A stretch of 64,000 nt of DNA from Chitinophagaceae bacterium IBVUCB2 (GCA_002127295.1 NFUV01000003.1:310001-374000), one strand, 5' to 3'; positions 53,031 to 62,885 are shown, counted from the stretch's first letter. A program made the numbers and translations. The notes: generated by a model from the sequence alone, not told the origin.

Positions 53031-54404
53031 TTAAAAGTAGCCTGGGTTCTGAACAACTATATTGTTAGTTGCATCAACTTCACGCTGAGGAATTGGGAAT
53101 ACCAATTTATCTGCATTGTATGCAAAACCATCTACAGTTAGTTTCAATCTTTTTGCATCAGCAATTGCATGCCCTTCATGGGCTAGCTCCAATTTTCTTT
53201 CTAAAAGAATGTCTGCCAATGTTACAGCAACTGCGGGCGGCAAACCTGCTCTTTCGTGTGTACGATTATAATCAGCAACAGGTGTAGCACCAACTACAGT
53301 ACCGGCCCTAAAATTAGCTTCAGCACGGGTAAGGTACATTTCGGCTAAACGGATTATTGGCAAAACTCTGTATTGTTGCTGCCATTTACCGCTGCGAACA
53401 TCACCGGCTCCAGTGTAAAACATAGCCAATCTTGCATCCAATGGGTTGTATAATGCAAGATGGCTTGGCTGTATTGATACATCTCCATCACGACCGCCAA
53501 AGGCAGGAATAGACCAGTATAAATGCATGTTGTTGTCACCATCTAAAGCACTTACCTGCATTGCAAAAAGATATTCTGCTGAATTAACCGTGTTATTAAA
53601 TGCACCGGAATATGTAGGTGCTAAACTTCTGCCATTATTTGTTGCTTCTGTGATAGCCCTGTTGGCTGCATCTCTTGCTCCCGGATAGTTTTCCATTTGC
53701 AAATAAACCCTTGACAGCATTGCTGCTGCTGCTGCTTTTGTTGCAAAAACCATTCTTGTTGTAGCGTTTGAACCCGGGTTTATAGATGGGAGTAAACTTT
53801 CTGCTTCAATAAAGTCTGCAAGTATCTGGGCAAATGTTTGTTCTACGGTGCTTCTTGGAACTTTTGATGATGCGTCAATTCCTCTTGTTGGAGTTAATAT
53901 TAGTGGAACCCCAAGATTCGTAGTTACACTACCAGCACTATATGGTTTAGCATATAGTTTAACCAACTCAAAATACATAGAAGCTCTTAAATACAATGCT
54001 TCACCTTTTACTCTGTTCTGATCAGCCGGAGCAACAATGCTAATTGCACTAAGAATATTATTAGCTCTGTTTATAGCATCATATGCATCTAGCCAGGTAT
54101 CTCTTACAAAGCTGTTTGTAGTGATCATTGCTTTTTGCCAGATCTCATCAGGTTGGTTAAAAGTTCCTTCCCATCTTATCTCGCCATTTGCCGCAAGTAA
54201 TTCCGAAAACAACAGAATATTGCCCCCATATAAATCGCCATCTGAAATAGCATCATAAGTACCGTTAAGTACTTTCTTTACATTGGCATCTGAAGTAAGA
54301 GCCACTTCCTCAGCTACACTTTGGTAGGGAAATAACTCTATCTCTTTATCGCAGGAAGCGATAGAAAGAGAGAGGATAGATAAAATAATTATGTTACGTT
54401 TCAT
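53031..54404 (-). CDS. SusD/RagB family nutrient-binding lipoprotein
   Basis: A 457-residue outer-membrane lipoprotein with lipobox Cys18. The N-terminus has TPR-like helices (D-A-Y-D-A-I-N-R-A-N-N-I-L) and C-terminal features such as L-R-Y-A-E-M-Y-L-T-R-A-E-A and E-R-K-L-E-L-A-H-E-G, both typical of SusD. It binds glycans or peptides on the cell surface and docks onto SusC. It is shorter than many (500-600), so the ligand may be small. It lies 17 bp after susC. No hydrolase gene is near. Confidence 0.93.
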   Translation of the reverse strand: MKRNIIILSILSLSIASCDKEIELFPYQSVAEEVALTSDANVKKVLNGTYDAISDGDLYGGNILLFSELLAANGEIRWEGTFNQPDEIWQKAMITTNSFVRDTWLDAYDAINRANNILSAISIVAPADQNRVKGEALYLRASMYFELVKLYAKPYSAGSVTTNLGVPLILTPTRGIDASSKVPRSTVEQTFAQILADFIEAESLLPSINPGSNATTRMVFATKAAAAAMLSRVYLQMENYPGARDAANRAITEATNNGRSLAPTYSGAFNNTVNSAEYLFAMQVSALDGDNNMHLYWSIPAFGGRDGDVSIQPSHLALYNPLDARLAMFYTGAGDVRSGKWQQQYRVLPIIRLAEMYLTRAEANFRAGTVVGATPVADYNRTHERAGLPPAVAVTLADILLERKLELAHEGHAIADAKRLKLTVDGFAYNADKLVFPIPQREVDATNNIVVQNPGYF

Positions 54405-54421
54405 ATTTTACTTTTTTAAGG

Positions 54422-57400
54422 TTAGAATCCGAGGTTAATGCCAAAGCTTAATGACTTGATTTGAGGAGCAGCATAAAAGTCGCTACCCTGGTTACGGTTA
54501 CCCGCACGGTAGTCAGTATTAACTTCTGGGTCCCATCCTGTATAATCAGTGAAAGTAGCCAGGTTAATTCCTGTAGCAAAAATTCTCGCTGAACGGATTT
54601 TAATTTTTGTAAGCAATGTTGCTGGAATATTGTATGCAAGAGTTACGTTTTTCAAGCGTACATATCCACCATCTTCTACATAACGGCTTGATGCATTGAT
54701 ACCATTACCATAACCCAATCTAAGTTGTGGTACTTGTGTAACATCTCCGGGATTTTGCCACCTTTTTAACTGGTCGCTTGTTTGATTATCAAACCAATCA
54801 AAACTGGCTGACATAAACCCGCCACCGCCATTTTGTATTTGATTACCAAAAACACCCTGGAACAATACAGATAATTCAATTCCTTTATAGCTAAATGTAT
54901 TATTCAAACCACCAATCCAATCAGGATTAGGATTTCCTACAACAAAGTCTCCAGCTAAATCATAATCATTTGTAGTAGTTTTTCCATCAGCAAGGTAATA
55001 CAAAGCATCTCCGTTTGCAGGATCAGCTCCGGCAAATTTGGGTCCGTAGAATACCCCGATCGATTCTCCAACTATAAGCGAATTCAAGTAACGACCATCA
55101 TTACCTGGAATTATTGTTTGATCGCCATCAAGCTGAGTGATTTTATTTGAATTCTTTGCAAGGTTGAAATTTGTTGTCCATGAAAAACTTCTTCCTTTAA
55201 TGTTAGTTGAATTAAGAACAAATTCCACTCCTTTATTCTGCATTGATCCCACATTAACTAATTGGGTTGTAAAACCAGAAGTACCAGGTACCGGAACACT
55301 ATAAAGAAGATCCTCGGTATTTCTTACATAATAATCAATTTCACCGCTTATACGATTGCCCCATAAGCCGAAATCCAAGCCAATATCAAGCTGCTCATTC
55401 TTCTCCCAGGAAAGATCTGGGTTTGGTAATTGAGTTGGAATAAGACCTGATTGATTGTTATACTTGCCCGCACCAAACAATCCCAGTTGGCTAAAATTAC
55501 CAATCTGGTCATTACCATTTACGCCATAACTACCCCTGATTTTCAGGAAGCTGATAAGATTTGATGAAGAAAGGAATTTTTCTTCACTTAGTACCCATCC
55601 TGCAGAAACAGCAGGGAATAAACCATAGCGATTATTTTTACCAAATTTTGAAGATCCATCTGCACGTACACTTACAGAAAATAAATATTTGTTATCAAAC
55701 TTATAGTTAGCTCTTCCAAAATAAGATACGATAGCAGACTCTGTCTTTGTAGTACTTCCGCCAGTTATACGACCAGCACTTGCCAGTGTTTGTAAATCTT
55801 CAACGGGGAAATCTTCTCCAAATACACTTGAGAAGTCCTGTGTGAATTTTTGGAATGACATACCAAGTGTTGCATCAATATCATGTTTCTGAGCAAATGT
55901 TTTGGTATAGGTAAAATAGTTGTTTGTATTCATTGTAAAGTTCCGGAACCAGTCGGATTGGCCGTAACCATTTGTTGCCAGACCAGTCAGAGTTCTAAAT
56001 CCTCTGAAGAGCACATCATTTTGCGATTGAATATCTGCGCCAAACTCCGTTCTGAAAGTAAGGCCCTTTGTAAACTTATAGGTAAGAAATACATTACCAA
56101 TATTTCTAAATGTAGTGGACTTATAAGTTGAGTTTTCAGTTTCAATCAAACCATTATAATAAGTAGTAGTTGGAGTATTATATAAAACTCCATTCAAATC
56201 ACGGATTGGAGTAATTGGAGCTAATGCCACTAACTGCATTGGAGTTTGAAAGGCATTATCCAGGTTGTTTCTATTACCAACTGTACGGGATACACCAAGA
56301 TTGATTCCAATCTTTACTTTATCACTTGCATCATGTTCAAGGTTAAACCGAGAAGAGATTCTTTCAAAATTATTCAGAATCAAAATACCATCAATATCAT
56401 TAAAACCGCCACTTATATAGAAACGGGTTTTTTCATTACCGCCCGATGCAGTTATATCAACCATTTTAGTATTAGCATCAGGATTAAATGCCTGTTTTTG
56501 CCAATCAGTATTGGTTTCCAGGTTTCTCCAATTTGAATATCCAGAATAACGAGTAAGCCTGTTCTCTGCAAATTGTAGCCATGAGCCTGCATATTGTGCC
56601 GGATCTAAAGGATCTACTCCTTCTATAATATCACTGTTTATTGCAGCTTCTCTTAATAAATCTACATATTGGCGTGCATCTAAAAAGCTTCTGTAACCAG
56701 TTGGTTTGTTAGTGCCATATTGAAGATTCACCCCCAGATTTGTTCTGCCTGCACGGCCTTTTTTAGTAGTAATGATTACTACACCACCAGCAGCACGGGA
56801 ACCATAAATGGAAGCTGCAGAGGCATCTTTTAAAATGTCAAATGTTTCAATATCATTGAAATTAAGATCAGCCAAAGCATTACCAGAAAGACCATCAGTA
56901 TTAATAGGAATACCATCAACAACATATAATGGGTCGTTACCGGCAGTTAATGAACCGCCACCTCTTATTCTAACTTTTACACCTTCCCCTACTTTACCAT
57001 TGTTAGCCTCTACGAAAACACCAGCAGCTCTTCCTTGTATGGCTTGTGTAAAATTAGTTACAGGAGTATTGGCTACTTCTGAACCTTTGATCCTGGCAAT
57101 ATTACCAGTCAAATCTTTTTTAATTCTGCTACCATAACCTGTTACAATGACTTCATCCAGATTACGGGATTCACTCACTTTCATGGAGACCTGAACACTT
57201 GAGCCTTCAATCTCCACATCCTGGGCCTCAAAGCCGACCCCAGTTATTAGTAATTTTTTTGTGTCTGCCGGAACTGAAAGTGAAAAAGAACCATCGGCCC
57301 CTGATACTGTTCCAGTCCTCGTTCCTTTTGCTACAATGGAAGCTCCCACAATAGGAGATCCGTCTCTTGAATCAGTAACTTTTCCTGTTACTGTTTTGTT

Positions 57401-57475
57401 TTGTGCCCAAAGTTGTTGAGTAAGCAGCAAGATGCTACTCATTAAGAGCAGTTTAAGTTTTCTCATGTTTTTCAT
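54422..57475 (-). CDS. SusC/RagA family TonB-linked outer-membrane protein
   Basis: A 1017-residue TonB-dependent importer. Signal peptide about 1-25; CarboxypepD-like domain (about 28-105; V-T-G-K-V-T-D); the TonB-box-like start of the plug (L-D-E-V-I-V-T-G-Y-G); plug about 110-225 (D-P-L-Y-V-V-D-G-I-P-I); then a large beta-barrel ending in F. Energised by TonB-ExbBD, not in window. Two ATGs are possible: 57475, used here, and 57466. A promoter with a good -7 is 19 bases upstream. Confidence 0.95.
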   Translation of the reverse strand: MKNMRKLKLLLMSSILLLTQQLWAQNKTVTGKVTDSRDGSPIVGASIVAKGTRTGTVSGADGSFSLSVPADTKKLLITGVGFEAQDVEIEGSSVQVSMKVSESRNLDEVIVTGYGSRIKKDLTGNIARIKGSEVANTPVTNFTQAIQGRAAGVFVEANNGKVGEGVKVRIRGGGSLTAGNDPLYVVDGIPINTDGLSGNALADLNFNDIETFDILKDASAASIYGSRAAGGVVIITTKKGRAGRTNLGVNLQYGTNKPTGYRSFLDARQYVDLLREAAINSDIIEGVDPLDPAQYAGSWLQFAENRLTRYSGYSNWRNLETNTDWQKQAFNPDANTKMVDITASGGNEKTRFYISGGFNDIDGILILNNFERISSRFNLEHDASDKVKIGINLGVSRTVGNRNNLDNAFQTPMQLVALAPITPIRDLNGVLYNTPTTTYYNGLIETENSTYKSTTFRNIGNVFLTYKFTKGLTFRTEFGADIQSQNDVLFRGFRTLTGLATNGYGQSDWFRNFTMNTNNYFTYTKTFAQKHDIDATLGMSFQKFTQDFSSVFGEDFPVEDLQTLASAGRITGGSTTKTESAIVSYFGRANYKFDNKYLFSVSVRADGSSKFGKNNRYGLFPAVSAGWVLSEEKFLSSSNLISFLKIRGSYGVNGNDQIGNFSQLGLFGAGKYNNQSGLIPTQLPNPDLSWEKNEQLDIGLDFGLWGNRISGEIDYYVRNTEDLLYSVPVPGTSGFTTQLVNVGSMQNKGVEFVLNSTNIKGRSFSWTTNFNLAKNSNKITQLDGDQTIIPGNDGRYLNSLIVGESIGVFYGPKFAGADPANGDALYYLADGKTTTNDYDLAGDFVVGNPNPDWIGGLNNTFSYKGIELSVLFQGVFGNQIQNGGGGFMSASFDWFDNQTSDQLKRWQNPGDVTQVPQLRLGYGNGINASSRYVEDGGYVRLKNVTLAYNIPATLLTKIKIRSARIFATGINLATFTDYTGWDPEVNTDYRAGNRNQGSDFYAAPQIKSLSFGINLGF

Positions 57476-57493
57476 TTTAGTTAAGCTAGTCCG

Positions 57494-57523
57494 CAAATAT
57501 ATTGTTAACAATTCTTTACCAAT
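57494..57523 (-). promoter_or_regulatory. Candidate promoter of susC-susD
   Basis: Minus strand: -33-like ATTG (57520-57523) and -7 TATATTTG (57494-57501), separated by 18 bases. This predicts a leader of about 12 bases before the ATG at 57475. The opposite-strand terminator of the Zn peptidase gene lies immediately upstream. Confidence 0.55.
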
Positions 57524-57532
57524 CACTAAGAC

Positions 57533-57561
57533 AAAAAAAAACATGCAAATTGCTGCATGTT
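57533..57561 (-). terminator. Terminator of the membrane Zn peptidase gene
   Basis: AACATGCA (57540-57547) and TGCATGTT (57554-57561) form a perfect 8-bp stem with a six-base loop; on the minus strand it is followed by a long T run (57533-57540). It blocks read-through from the peptidase into susC. Confidence 0.85.
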
Positions 57562-57593
57562 CTTTTATATTGATTTAAATCAAATTATCGCAT

Positions 57594-58286
57594 TTACCGG
57601 TCCCTGCTTCCCAAATAGATCATAATGTATTGAATAAGAGTAACTACCGCAGCTAAAGCAGCTACCACATAGGTTGTTGCAGCCCATTTAAGTGCATCTT
57701 TTGCCTTTGGGTACTCCTCAGCGTTGGTAACATTGGTATTGTTTAACCAGGCCAATGCTCTTTTACTGGCATCAAACTCAACAGGTAAGGTTACCAAGGT
57801 AAACAGCACCGTCACACTCATTATTATAATACCAATCAAAAGGACGGTTGGATTCTTAGTGCTTGCCAACACGATAATACCAGCTAGTAAAATCCAGTTT
57901 ACCAGCATAGAACTCACTTGTACCGCCGGCACCAATTTGCTTCTGAACATCAACGGACCATACGAAGTAGCATGCTGTACAGCATGGCCGCATTCATGTG
58001 CCGCAACTGCTGCCGCTGAAACACTGGCTCCATTATATACATCACTGCTTAGATTAACTGTTTTGTTGACCGGATTATAGTGGTCCGTCAAAAAACCATC
58101 AACAGATGTCACTTTCACATCATAAATACCACTTTCCCGAAGCATTTTTTCGGCTATTTCCTTGCCAGTCATTCCATTACTTAAGGGTACTTTACTGTAC
58201 TTCGTAAACTTACTTTTGAGCACAGCCGAAACCAAAAAACTGATGCCTAAAAAGACCAGGGAGATTATCATTATTTCACTTGTCAT
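57594..58286 (-). CDS. Membrane zinc metallopeptidase (YugP-like)
   Basis: A 230-residue membrane protein. TM1 at the N-terminus (about 4-22), a soluble part with the zinc motif H97-E-C-G-H101 followed by A-V-Q-H, then TM segments (about 117-170 and near the C-terminus). This is the YugP/Peptidase_Zn_2 family with an unknown physiological substrate. It is a single gene with its own terminator between susC and the radA region. Confidence 0.88.
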   Translation of the reverse strand: MTSEIMIISLVFLGISFLVSAVLKSKFTKYSKVPLSNGMTGKEIAEKMLRESGIYDVKVTSVDGFLTDHYNPVNKTVNLSSDVYNGASVSAAAVAAHECGHAVQHATSYGPLMFRSKLVPAVQVSSMLVNWILLAGIIVLASTKNPTVLLIGIIIMSVTVLFTLVTLPVEFDASKRALAWLNNTNVTNAEEYPKAKDALKWAATTYVVAALAAVVTLIQYIMIYLGSRDR

Positions 58287-58554
58287 GTCTATTTTTTTTT
58301 ATTAATTATATCAAATTTACTACCATTCCGGCAAAGCAGTTTTTTTCAGCCTTTTTGTCACTCTTAAGTTTTAAAATTGAATAAATTAATAACGGGAAGG
58401 ATTTTTAATTAGGAAAAAAATATTCGCATAATATTGATAATCAATTATTTAATAGTAATAATTTTGTTTCATTCATTCATATTAAACATAGTATCAAGCT
58501 AACGGAAGTTATGCACAGCAGTAAAAATTTATTTTGAAATGTGGGTCTTAATTG

Positions 58555-58619
58555 TAACTTAGCAATAGAATTTAATGGGTTAGTAAGTAAAAGGGTCAAT
58601 CGAAAGGTTGGCCCTTTTT
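58555..58619 (+). ncRNA. Possible short RNA ending in a hairpin terminator
   Basis: A weak promoter precedes (above), and the arms AAAGGGTCAA (58590-58599) and TTGGCCCTTT (58608-58617), with a G-U pair and an 8-base loop, are followed by TTTTT. No gene upstream on this strand needs a terminator. The RNA would be roughly 45-50 bases. It could instead be a remnant of an older gene. Confidence 0.3.
58589..58619 (+). terminator. Orphan hairpin terminator
   Basis: Stem and T run as given for the possible short RNA. On the opposite strand it would only weakly terminate. The nearest plus-strand coding gene upstream is far away (RNase G). Confidence 0.65.
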
Positions 58620-58764
58620 ACTTTCAAATATGCTCCGCATTTTTTCCTCACTTTGCAGTAATATTCTTGTATAAATTTTCTAAAAAATGATGGATGATTG
58701 TTTGATACAATGTTTGCTGTATAAACTTTTTATCAAACACACTGCAATCATTTAATTTTATTTA

Positions 58765-60138
58765 ATGAGTAAAGTAAAAACATCATTTTTTTGTCAGCAT
58801 TGTGGATATGAAAGTGTGAAATGGGCAGGTCAATGCCCTTCATGCAGTCAGTGGAATACATTTGTTGAAGAACTTGTTCAAAAAGACAACGGTAAGAATG
58901 ACAACAGTTGGAAAGATTACAGCGACGATAAAAGAACCAGCAAAACGATCGCCTTACACGAAATAAAAAACAGTGAAGAAAAAAGATTGCCAACATCCGA
59001 TGCTGAATTAAACCGTGTGTTAGGCGGTGGCATCGTTCCGGGAAGTTTAGTATTAGTGGCCGGCGAACCCGGCATCGGTAAATCAACTTTATTTTTACAA
59101 AATGGATTGTGGTTAAAAGATATTCCTGTTTTGTATATAAGCGGTGAAGAAAGTGAGCAGCAAATAAAAATGAGGGCCGATAGATTGGGATTAAAAAATG
59201 ACAACTTCTATTTACTGACAGAAACATCCACTCAAACAATCTTCCAGGAAATAAAAAAATTGAAACCCCAATTAGTTATTGTTGATTCTATACAAACATT
59301 ACAAACGCCATTTATTGATTCCTCCCCCGGTAGTGTTTCACAAATAAGAGAATGTGCTGCCGAGTTTCAACGCTTTGCTAAAGAAACGAACACACCCGTA
59401 TTTCTCATAGGCCATATTACTAAAGATGGAAGTATAGCAGGGCCAAAAATATTGGAACATATGGTAGATACTGTGCTGCAATTTGAAGGTGACCGGCATT
59501 ATGCTTACCGTATTTTAAGAACATTAAAAAATCGATTTGGCAGTACGGCTGAATTGGGTATTTATGAAATGACTGATACGGGCATGCGGGGCGTACTAAA
59601 CCCAAGCGAAATTCTTATCACACAAAAAGAAGAACAGCTAAGCGGTATAGCCATAGCAGCAACTATTGAAGGAATGAGACCTTTGTTAATAGAAACACAG
59701 GCATTGGTTACACAATCTGTTTATGGAACCCCACAACGTACTGTTACAGGTTTCGATCTGCGGCGTTTGCAATTATTATTAGCCGTATTAGAAAAAAGGG
59801 GTGGCTTTCATTTTGGAATGAAAGATGTTTTTCTAAACATTGCCGGCGGTATTAAAGTAGAAGATCCTTCTATTGATTTGGCAGTACTCTGCGCTTTATT
59901 ATCATCCTATGAAGATGTACCATTACCTCAGCAAGTTTGTTTTGCAGGTGAAATTGGACTCAGCGGTGAGATAAGAGCTGTTAATCGTATCGACCAAAGA
60001 ATTGCTGAAGCAGAGAAATTAGGTTTTGAAAAAATCATTGTTTCTAAATACAACCAAAAAGGATTAAGCAAACAAAAGTTTAATATTGAAGTAGTGATGA
60101 TGGGAAGAGTGGAAGAAGTTTACCGATACTTGTTCTAA
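58765..60138 (+). CDS. radA: DNA repair protein RadA
   Basis: RadA is a RecA-like helicase that drives branch migration in recombination. The 457-residue protein has the zinc finger C10-x2-C13 ... C24-x2-C27, Walker A at 100-108 (G-E-P-G-I-G-K-S-T), the RadA-specific K-N-R-F-G near 251-255, and the C-terminal Lon-like domain. Starts at ATG 58765. The stop overlaps comF as TAATG, so they are coupled. Confidence 0.97.
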   Translation: MSKVKTSFFCQHCGYESVKWAGQCPSCSQWNTFVEELVQKDNGKNDNSWKDYSDDKRTSKTIALHEIKNSEEKRLPTSDAELNRVLGGGIVPGSLVLVAGEPGIGKSTLFLQNGLWLKDIPVLYISGEESEQQIKMRADRLGLKNDNFYLLTETSTQTIFQEIKKLKPQLVIVDSIQTLQTPFIDSSPGSVSQIRECAAEFQRFAKETNTPVFLIGHITKDGSIAGPKILEHMVDTVLQFEGDRHYAYRILRTLKNRFGSTAELGIYEMTDTGMRGVLNPSEILITQKEEQLSGIAIAATIEGMRPLLIETQALVTQSVYGTPQRTVTGFDLRRLQLLLAVLEKRGGFHFGMKDVFLNIAGGIKVEDPSIDLAVLCALLSSYEDVPLPQQVCFAGEIGLSGEIRAVNRIDQRIAEAEKLGFEKIIVSKYNQKGLSKQKFNIEVVMMGRVEEVYRYLF

Positions 60139-60836
60139 TGATCAGCCTTACCGAAATAAAAGACTCCGTATTACACCTTCTTTTTCCGCATGTATGTGCA
60201 GGATGCGGCAGCGATATACTCAGTAAGAACAGCATAATATGTATGCGCTGCGTAGAGGCAATGCCCGAAACTAATTTTGAATTACATACTGGTAATCCTG
60301 TAGAAAAATTATTTTGGGGTAGGATCCCATTAACAGCCGGAACCGCACAATTCTATTTCACCAAAGAATCATTAATGCAACACCTGATGCACCAGTTTAA
60401 ATACAAAGGCAATAAAGAGCTTGGGTTACAACTAGGTCGGCTAATGGGAGAGCAATTAGTAAAATCTGGCAATTACATAGTTGATGCTTTGGTTCCCTTA
60501 CCGCTTTTTCCGGCCAAAGAAAAAAGAAGAGGTTACAATCAAGCCACTATATTATGCGAGGGAATGAATGAGGTAATGAATATTCCCGTTCTGGAAAAAG
60601 TAGTTACCCGGCCAGCGCATACAGAAACCCAAACAAAAAAAGGAAGAATTGAAAGATGGAAGAATGTAGAAGGAAAGTTTGTAGTTGCTGATCCAGCAGC
60701 CATCCAGGGCAAACACCTTTTATTGGTAGATGATGTTGTAACAACCGGCGCTACGTTAGAATCTTGCGGACTGGCATTACTTAATGCCGGAGATATAAAA
60801 CTAAGCATAGCCGCTTTATGTGTGGCTAATCGTTAA
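60138..60836 (+). CDS. ComF family phosphoribosyltransferase-like protein
   Basis: A 232-residue protein with a CxxC zinc region at the N-terminus (C20, C23, C35, C38) and a type I phosphoribosyltransferase domain with the PRPP motif L-L-V-D-D-V-V-T-T-G-A-T. ComF is needed for transformation in some bacteria, where it may work with DNA helicase partners. With comEC elsewhere in the window this hints at natural competence, but its role in Bacteroidota is not established. Coupled to radA. Confidence 0.9.
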   Translation: MISLTEIKDSVLHLLFPHVCAGCGSDILSKNSIICMRCVEAMPETNFELHTGNPVEKLFWGRIPLTAGTAQFYFTKESLMQHLMHQFKYKGNKELGLQLGRLMGEQLVKSGNYIVDALVPLPLFPAKEKRRGYNQATILCEGMNEVMNIPVLEKVVTRPAHTETQTKKGRIERWKNVEGKFVVADPAAIQGKHLLLVDDVVTTGATLESCGLALLNAGDIKLSIAALCVANR

Positions 60837-60866
60837 TTTCAATTTGTTAAGCTATTTTTGATACCA

Positions 60867-62249
60867 ATGAAAATTCCCGGCTTCTTAATTATATCCTTAC
60901 TCGTTATTTTATTTTCCTGTCGCAAGGATAGTTTTATTACTTCGGCCGAAGCCAGGGTTACTATCACTTCGGATACATTAAAATATGATACCGTATTCGT
61001 ATCAGCAGGCTCTACTTACCGGACTTTTAAAATCATTAACGACAACAATCAAAAGCTACGTTTATCATCTCTTAAATTAATGGGCGGAACTACTTCGGTA
61101 TTTAAGATGAATGTAGATGGAATAGCCGGCACCCAATTCAACAATCTCGAAATTGGTGTTAACGATAGTATTTATGTATTTGTACAGGTAAATGTAAATC
61201 CCAACGCAGCGAATCTTCCTTTTGTATTAAGAGACAGCATAGAAGTGCAATATAATGGAAACAAAAAACTGGTACAATTAGAAGCATGGGGACAGAATGC
61301 ACATTTCTTCAGAGACAAAGTAATTAACGCCAACGAAATATGGAATAATGATTTGCCTTATGTTATTCTGGGTTCATTGTTTATAAATACCAATCAAACA
61401 CTTACCATAAATAAAGGCTGCCGCATATATGTACATGCTGATGCCCCGATAGTAGTGAACGGAACTTTATTGGTCAATGGATTAAAAGATACAATTGACC
61501 GGGTTTATTTCCAGGGCGACAGGCTGGACGAACCATATAAAGATTTTCCTGCCAGCTGGCCAGGTATTTTCTTTCAAGCCAGTTCAAAAGATAATGTGCT
61601 TACTTATGCCGTAATAAAAAATGCCTTCCAGGCAATTGGTATTACAGACCCTTCGCCCAATGCTAATCCTAAACTTGTGTTGAATGAATGTGTCATTAAT
61701 AATGCTTATGATGCGGGCATCATCTCCATTAACTCAAGTATAAGAGCCAGGAATTGTTTAATAACGAACTGCGGTAAGAATCTTTATTTAGCAAAAGGTG
61801 GTGACTACCAATTTACACATTGCACTATTGCTACCTATGCCAGCAGCTTTATTGAACATAAGGATCCTGTACTCACCCTTACAAATTTTGCTAATAACAC
61901 ATCCGCCAACCTTACAGCCTTATTTCGGAATTGTATTTTCTGGGGTGAAAATGGATTAGTGGATAACGAAGTAGTTGTATTAAAAAATGGCAACACAACT
62001 TTTAATGTAAACTTTGATCATAATCTTTGGAAAGTGCAAACTGCGCCTGCAAATATTACCAGCAATCAAATTATCAACAACCAGGCTCCCCAATTCGACA
62101 GTATTAACACTTCAAAGAATTATTATGATTTCAGGCTTACAACCTCGCCTGCTATTAATAAAGGCGTAAACGCCGGAGTAATAACCGATTTAGACGGCAA
62201 ACCCCGGCCGGTTGGAATACCCGACTTAGGGTGTTTTGAAAAACAATAA
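60867..62249 (+). CDS. Beta-helix lipoprotein of unknown function
   Basis: A 460-residue lipoprotein with lipobox Cys18. An Ig-like N-terminal region (about 30-140) is followed by a right-handed parallel beta-helix (about 170-400; repeated N-x-C-x-I/N-N patterns such as N-E-C-V-I-N-N and R-N-C-L-I-T-N-C) and a short C-terminal D-L-G-C-F-E. Such folds often bind or cut polysaccharides, but no catalytic residue pattern is clear. ATG at 60867; an upstream TTG adds three residues. It follows comF by 30 bp. Confidence 0.8.
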   Translation: MKIPGFLIISLLVILFSCRKDSFITSAEARVTITSDTLKYDTVFVSAGSTYRTFKIINDNNQKLRLSSLKLMGGTTSVFKMNVDGIAGTQFNNLEIGVNDSIYVFVQVNVNPNAANLPFVLRDSIEVQYNGNKKLVQLEAWGQNAHFFRDKVINANEIWNNDLPYVILGSLFINTNQTLTINKGCRIYVHADAPIVVNGTLLVNGLKDTIDRVYFQGDRLDEPYKDFPASWPGIFFQASSKDNVLTYAVIKNAFQAIGITDPSPNANPKLVLNECVINNAYDAGIISINSSIRARNCLITNCGKNLYLAKGGDYQFTHCTIATYASSFIEHKDPVLTLTNFANNTSANLTALFRNCIFWGENGLVDNEVVVLKNGNTTFNVNFDHNLWKVQTAPANITSNQIINNQAPQFDSINTSKNYYDFRLTTSPAINKGVNAGVITDLDGKPRPVGIPDLGCFEKQ

Positions 62250-62293
62250 AGGCAACTATAAATAAATAGTACCCGATTAGAACAAGGTTGGTT

Positions 62294-62301
62294 TAACTTT
62301 G
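62294..62301 (+). promoter_or_regulatory. Candidate -7 element of the glutathione-peroxidase gene
   Basis: TAACTTTG fits TAnnTTTG, giving a leader of about 20 bases before the ATG at 62329. The -33 region is not clear. Confidence 0.4.
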
Positions 62302-62328
62302 TTATTCCTACAAATAAAATACTCAAGC

Positions 62329-62850
62329 ATGAAATCTCTTTTTGTCGCAATGATATTTGCTGCCACTACGCTAACCGGTGGTTCTATTTATGATTTTAAA
62401 GTTCCCGGCTTAGAAGGAACTGATATTGATTTTTCTCAATACAAGGGGAAAAAAATAATGATTGTAAATACAGCCTCCAAATGTGGTCTTACTCCTCAAT
62501 ATGAAGGATTGGAACAATTATATAAAAAGCATAAAGACAAATTAGTCATCATTGGTTTTCCCGCCAATAATTTCGGTGGACAGGAACCATTGGAAAATGG
62601 TGGTATCAAAGAATTCTGCAAACAAAATTATGGTGTTACTTTTCCCATGGCAGAAAAGATTTCTGTAAAAGGTGATGATATCCATCCTCTTTATAAATAT
62701 TTAAAAGAACAAGCAGTGGCCAAAGGCTTTGCTGACCCTGTAACCTGGAACTTTGGTAAATTCCTGGTAAATGAAAAAGGTGAGTTGATTGCAACTTTCA
62801 GCCCCAGAACAGTGCCGTTGAGTGATGATATTTCCAAGTATCTAAACTAA
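62329..62850 (+). CDS. Glutathione peroxidase family protein (cysteine type)
   Basis: A 173-residue exported peroxidase with an N-terminal hydrophobic signal (1-18). Catalytic Cys52 is in N-T-A-S-K-C-G-L-T, with Gln and Asn in G-F-P-A-N-N-F-G-G-Q-E and Trp in W-N-F-G-K-F. It contains Cys rather than selenocysteine and probably uses thioredoxin. It reduces peroxides in the periplasm. ATG 62329 preferred over an earlier start. Confidence 0.93.
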   Translation: MKSLFVAMIFAATTLTGGSIYDFKVPGLEGTDIDFSQYKGKKIMIVNTASKCGLTPQYEGLEQLYKKHKDKLVIIGFPANNFGGQEPLENGGIKEFCKQNYGVTFPMAEKISVKGDDIHPLYKYLKEQAVAKGFADPVTWNFGKFLVNEKGELIATFSPRTVPLSDDISKYLN

Positions 62851-62885
62851 TAATTCCAGCATAGATTTTAAATAAATTGTTTGTA

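Larger units (their letters stand above)
58287..58764 (+). other. 478-bp gene-free region before radA
   Basis: AT-rich, without a convincing coding frame. It holds a promoter-like pair (TTTG 58533-58536, then TAACTTAG 58555-58562 at 18-base spacing) and a terminator-like hairpin at 58589-58619. The last 140 bases before radA are A/T-rich without clear elements. Confidence 0.6.
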
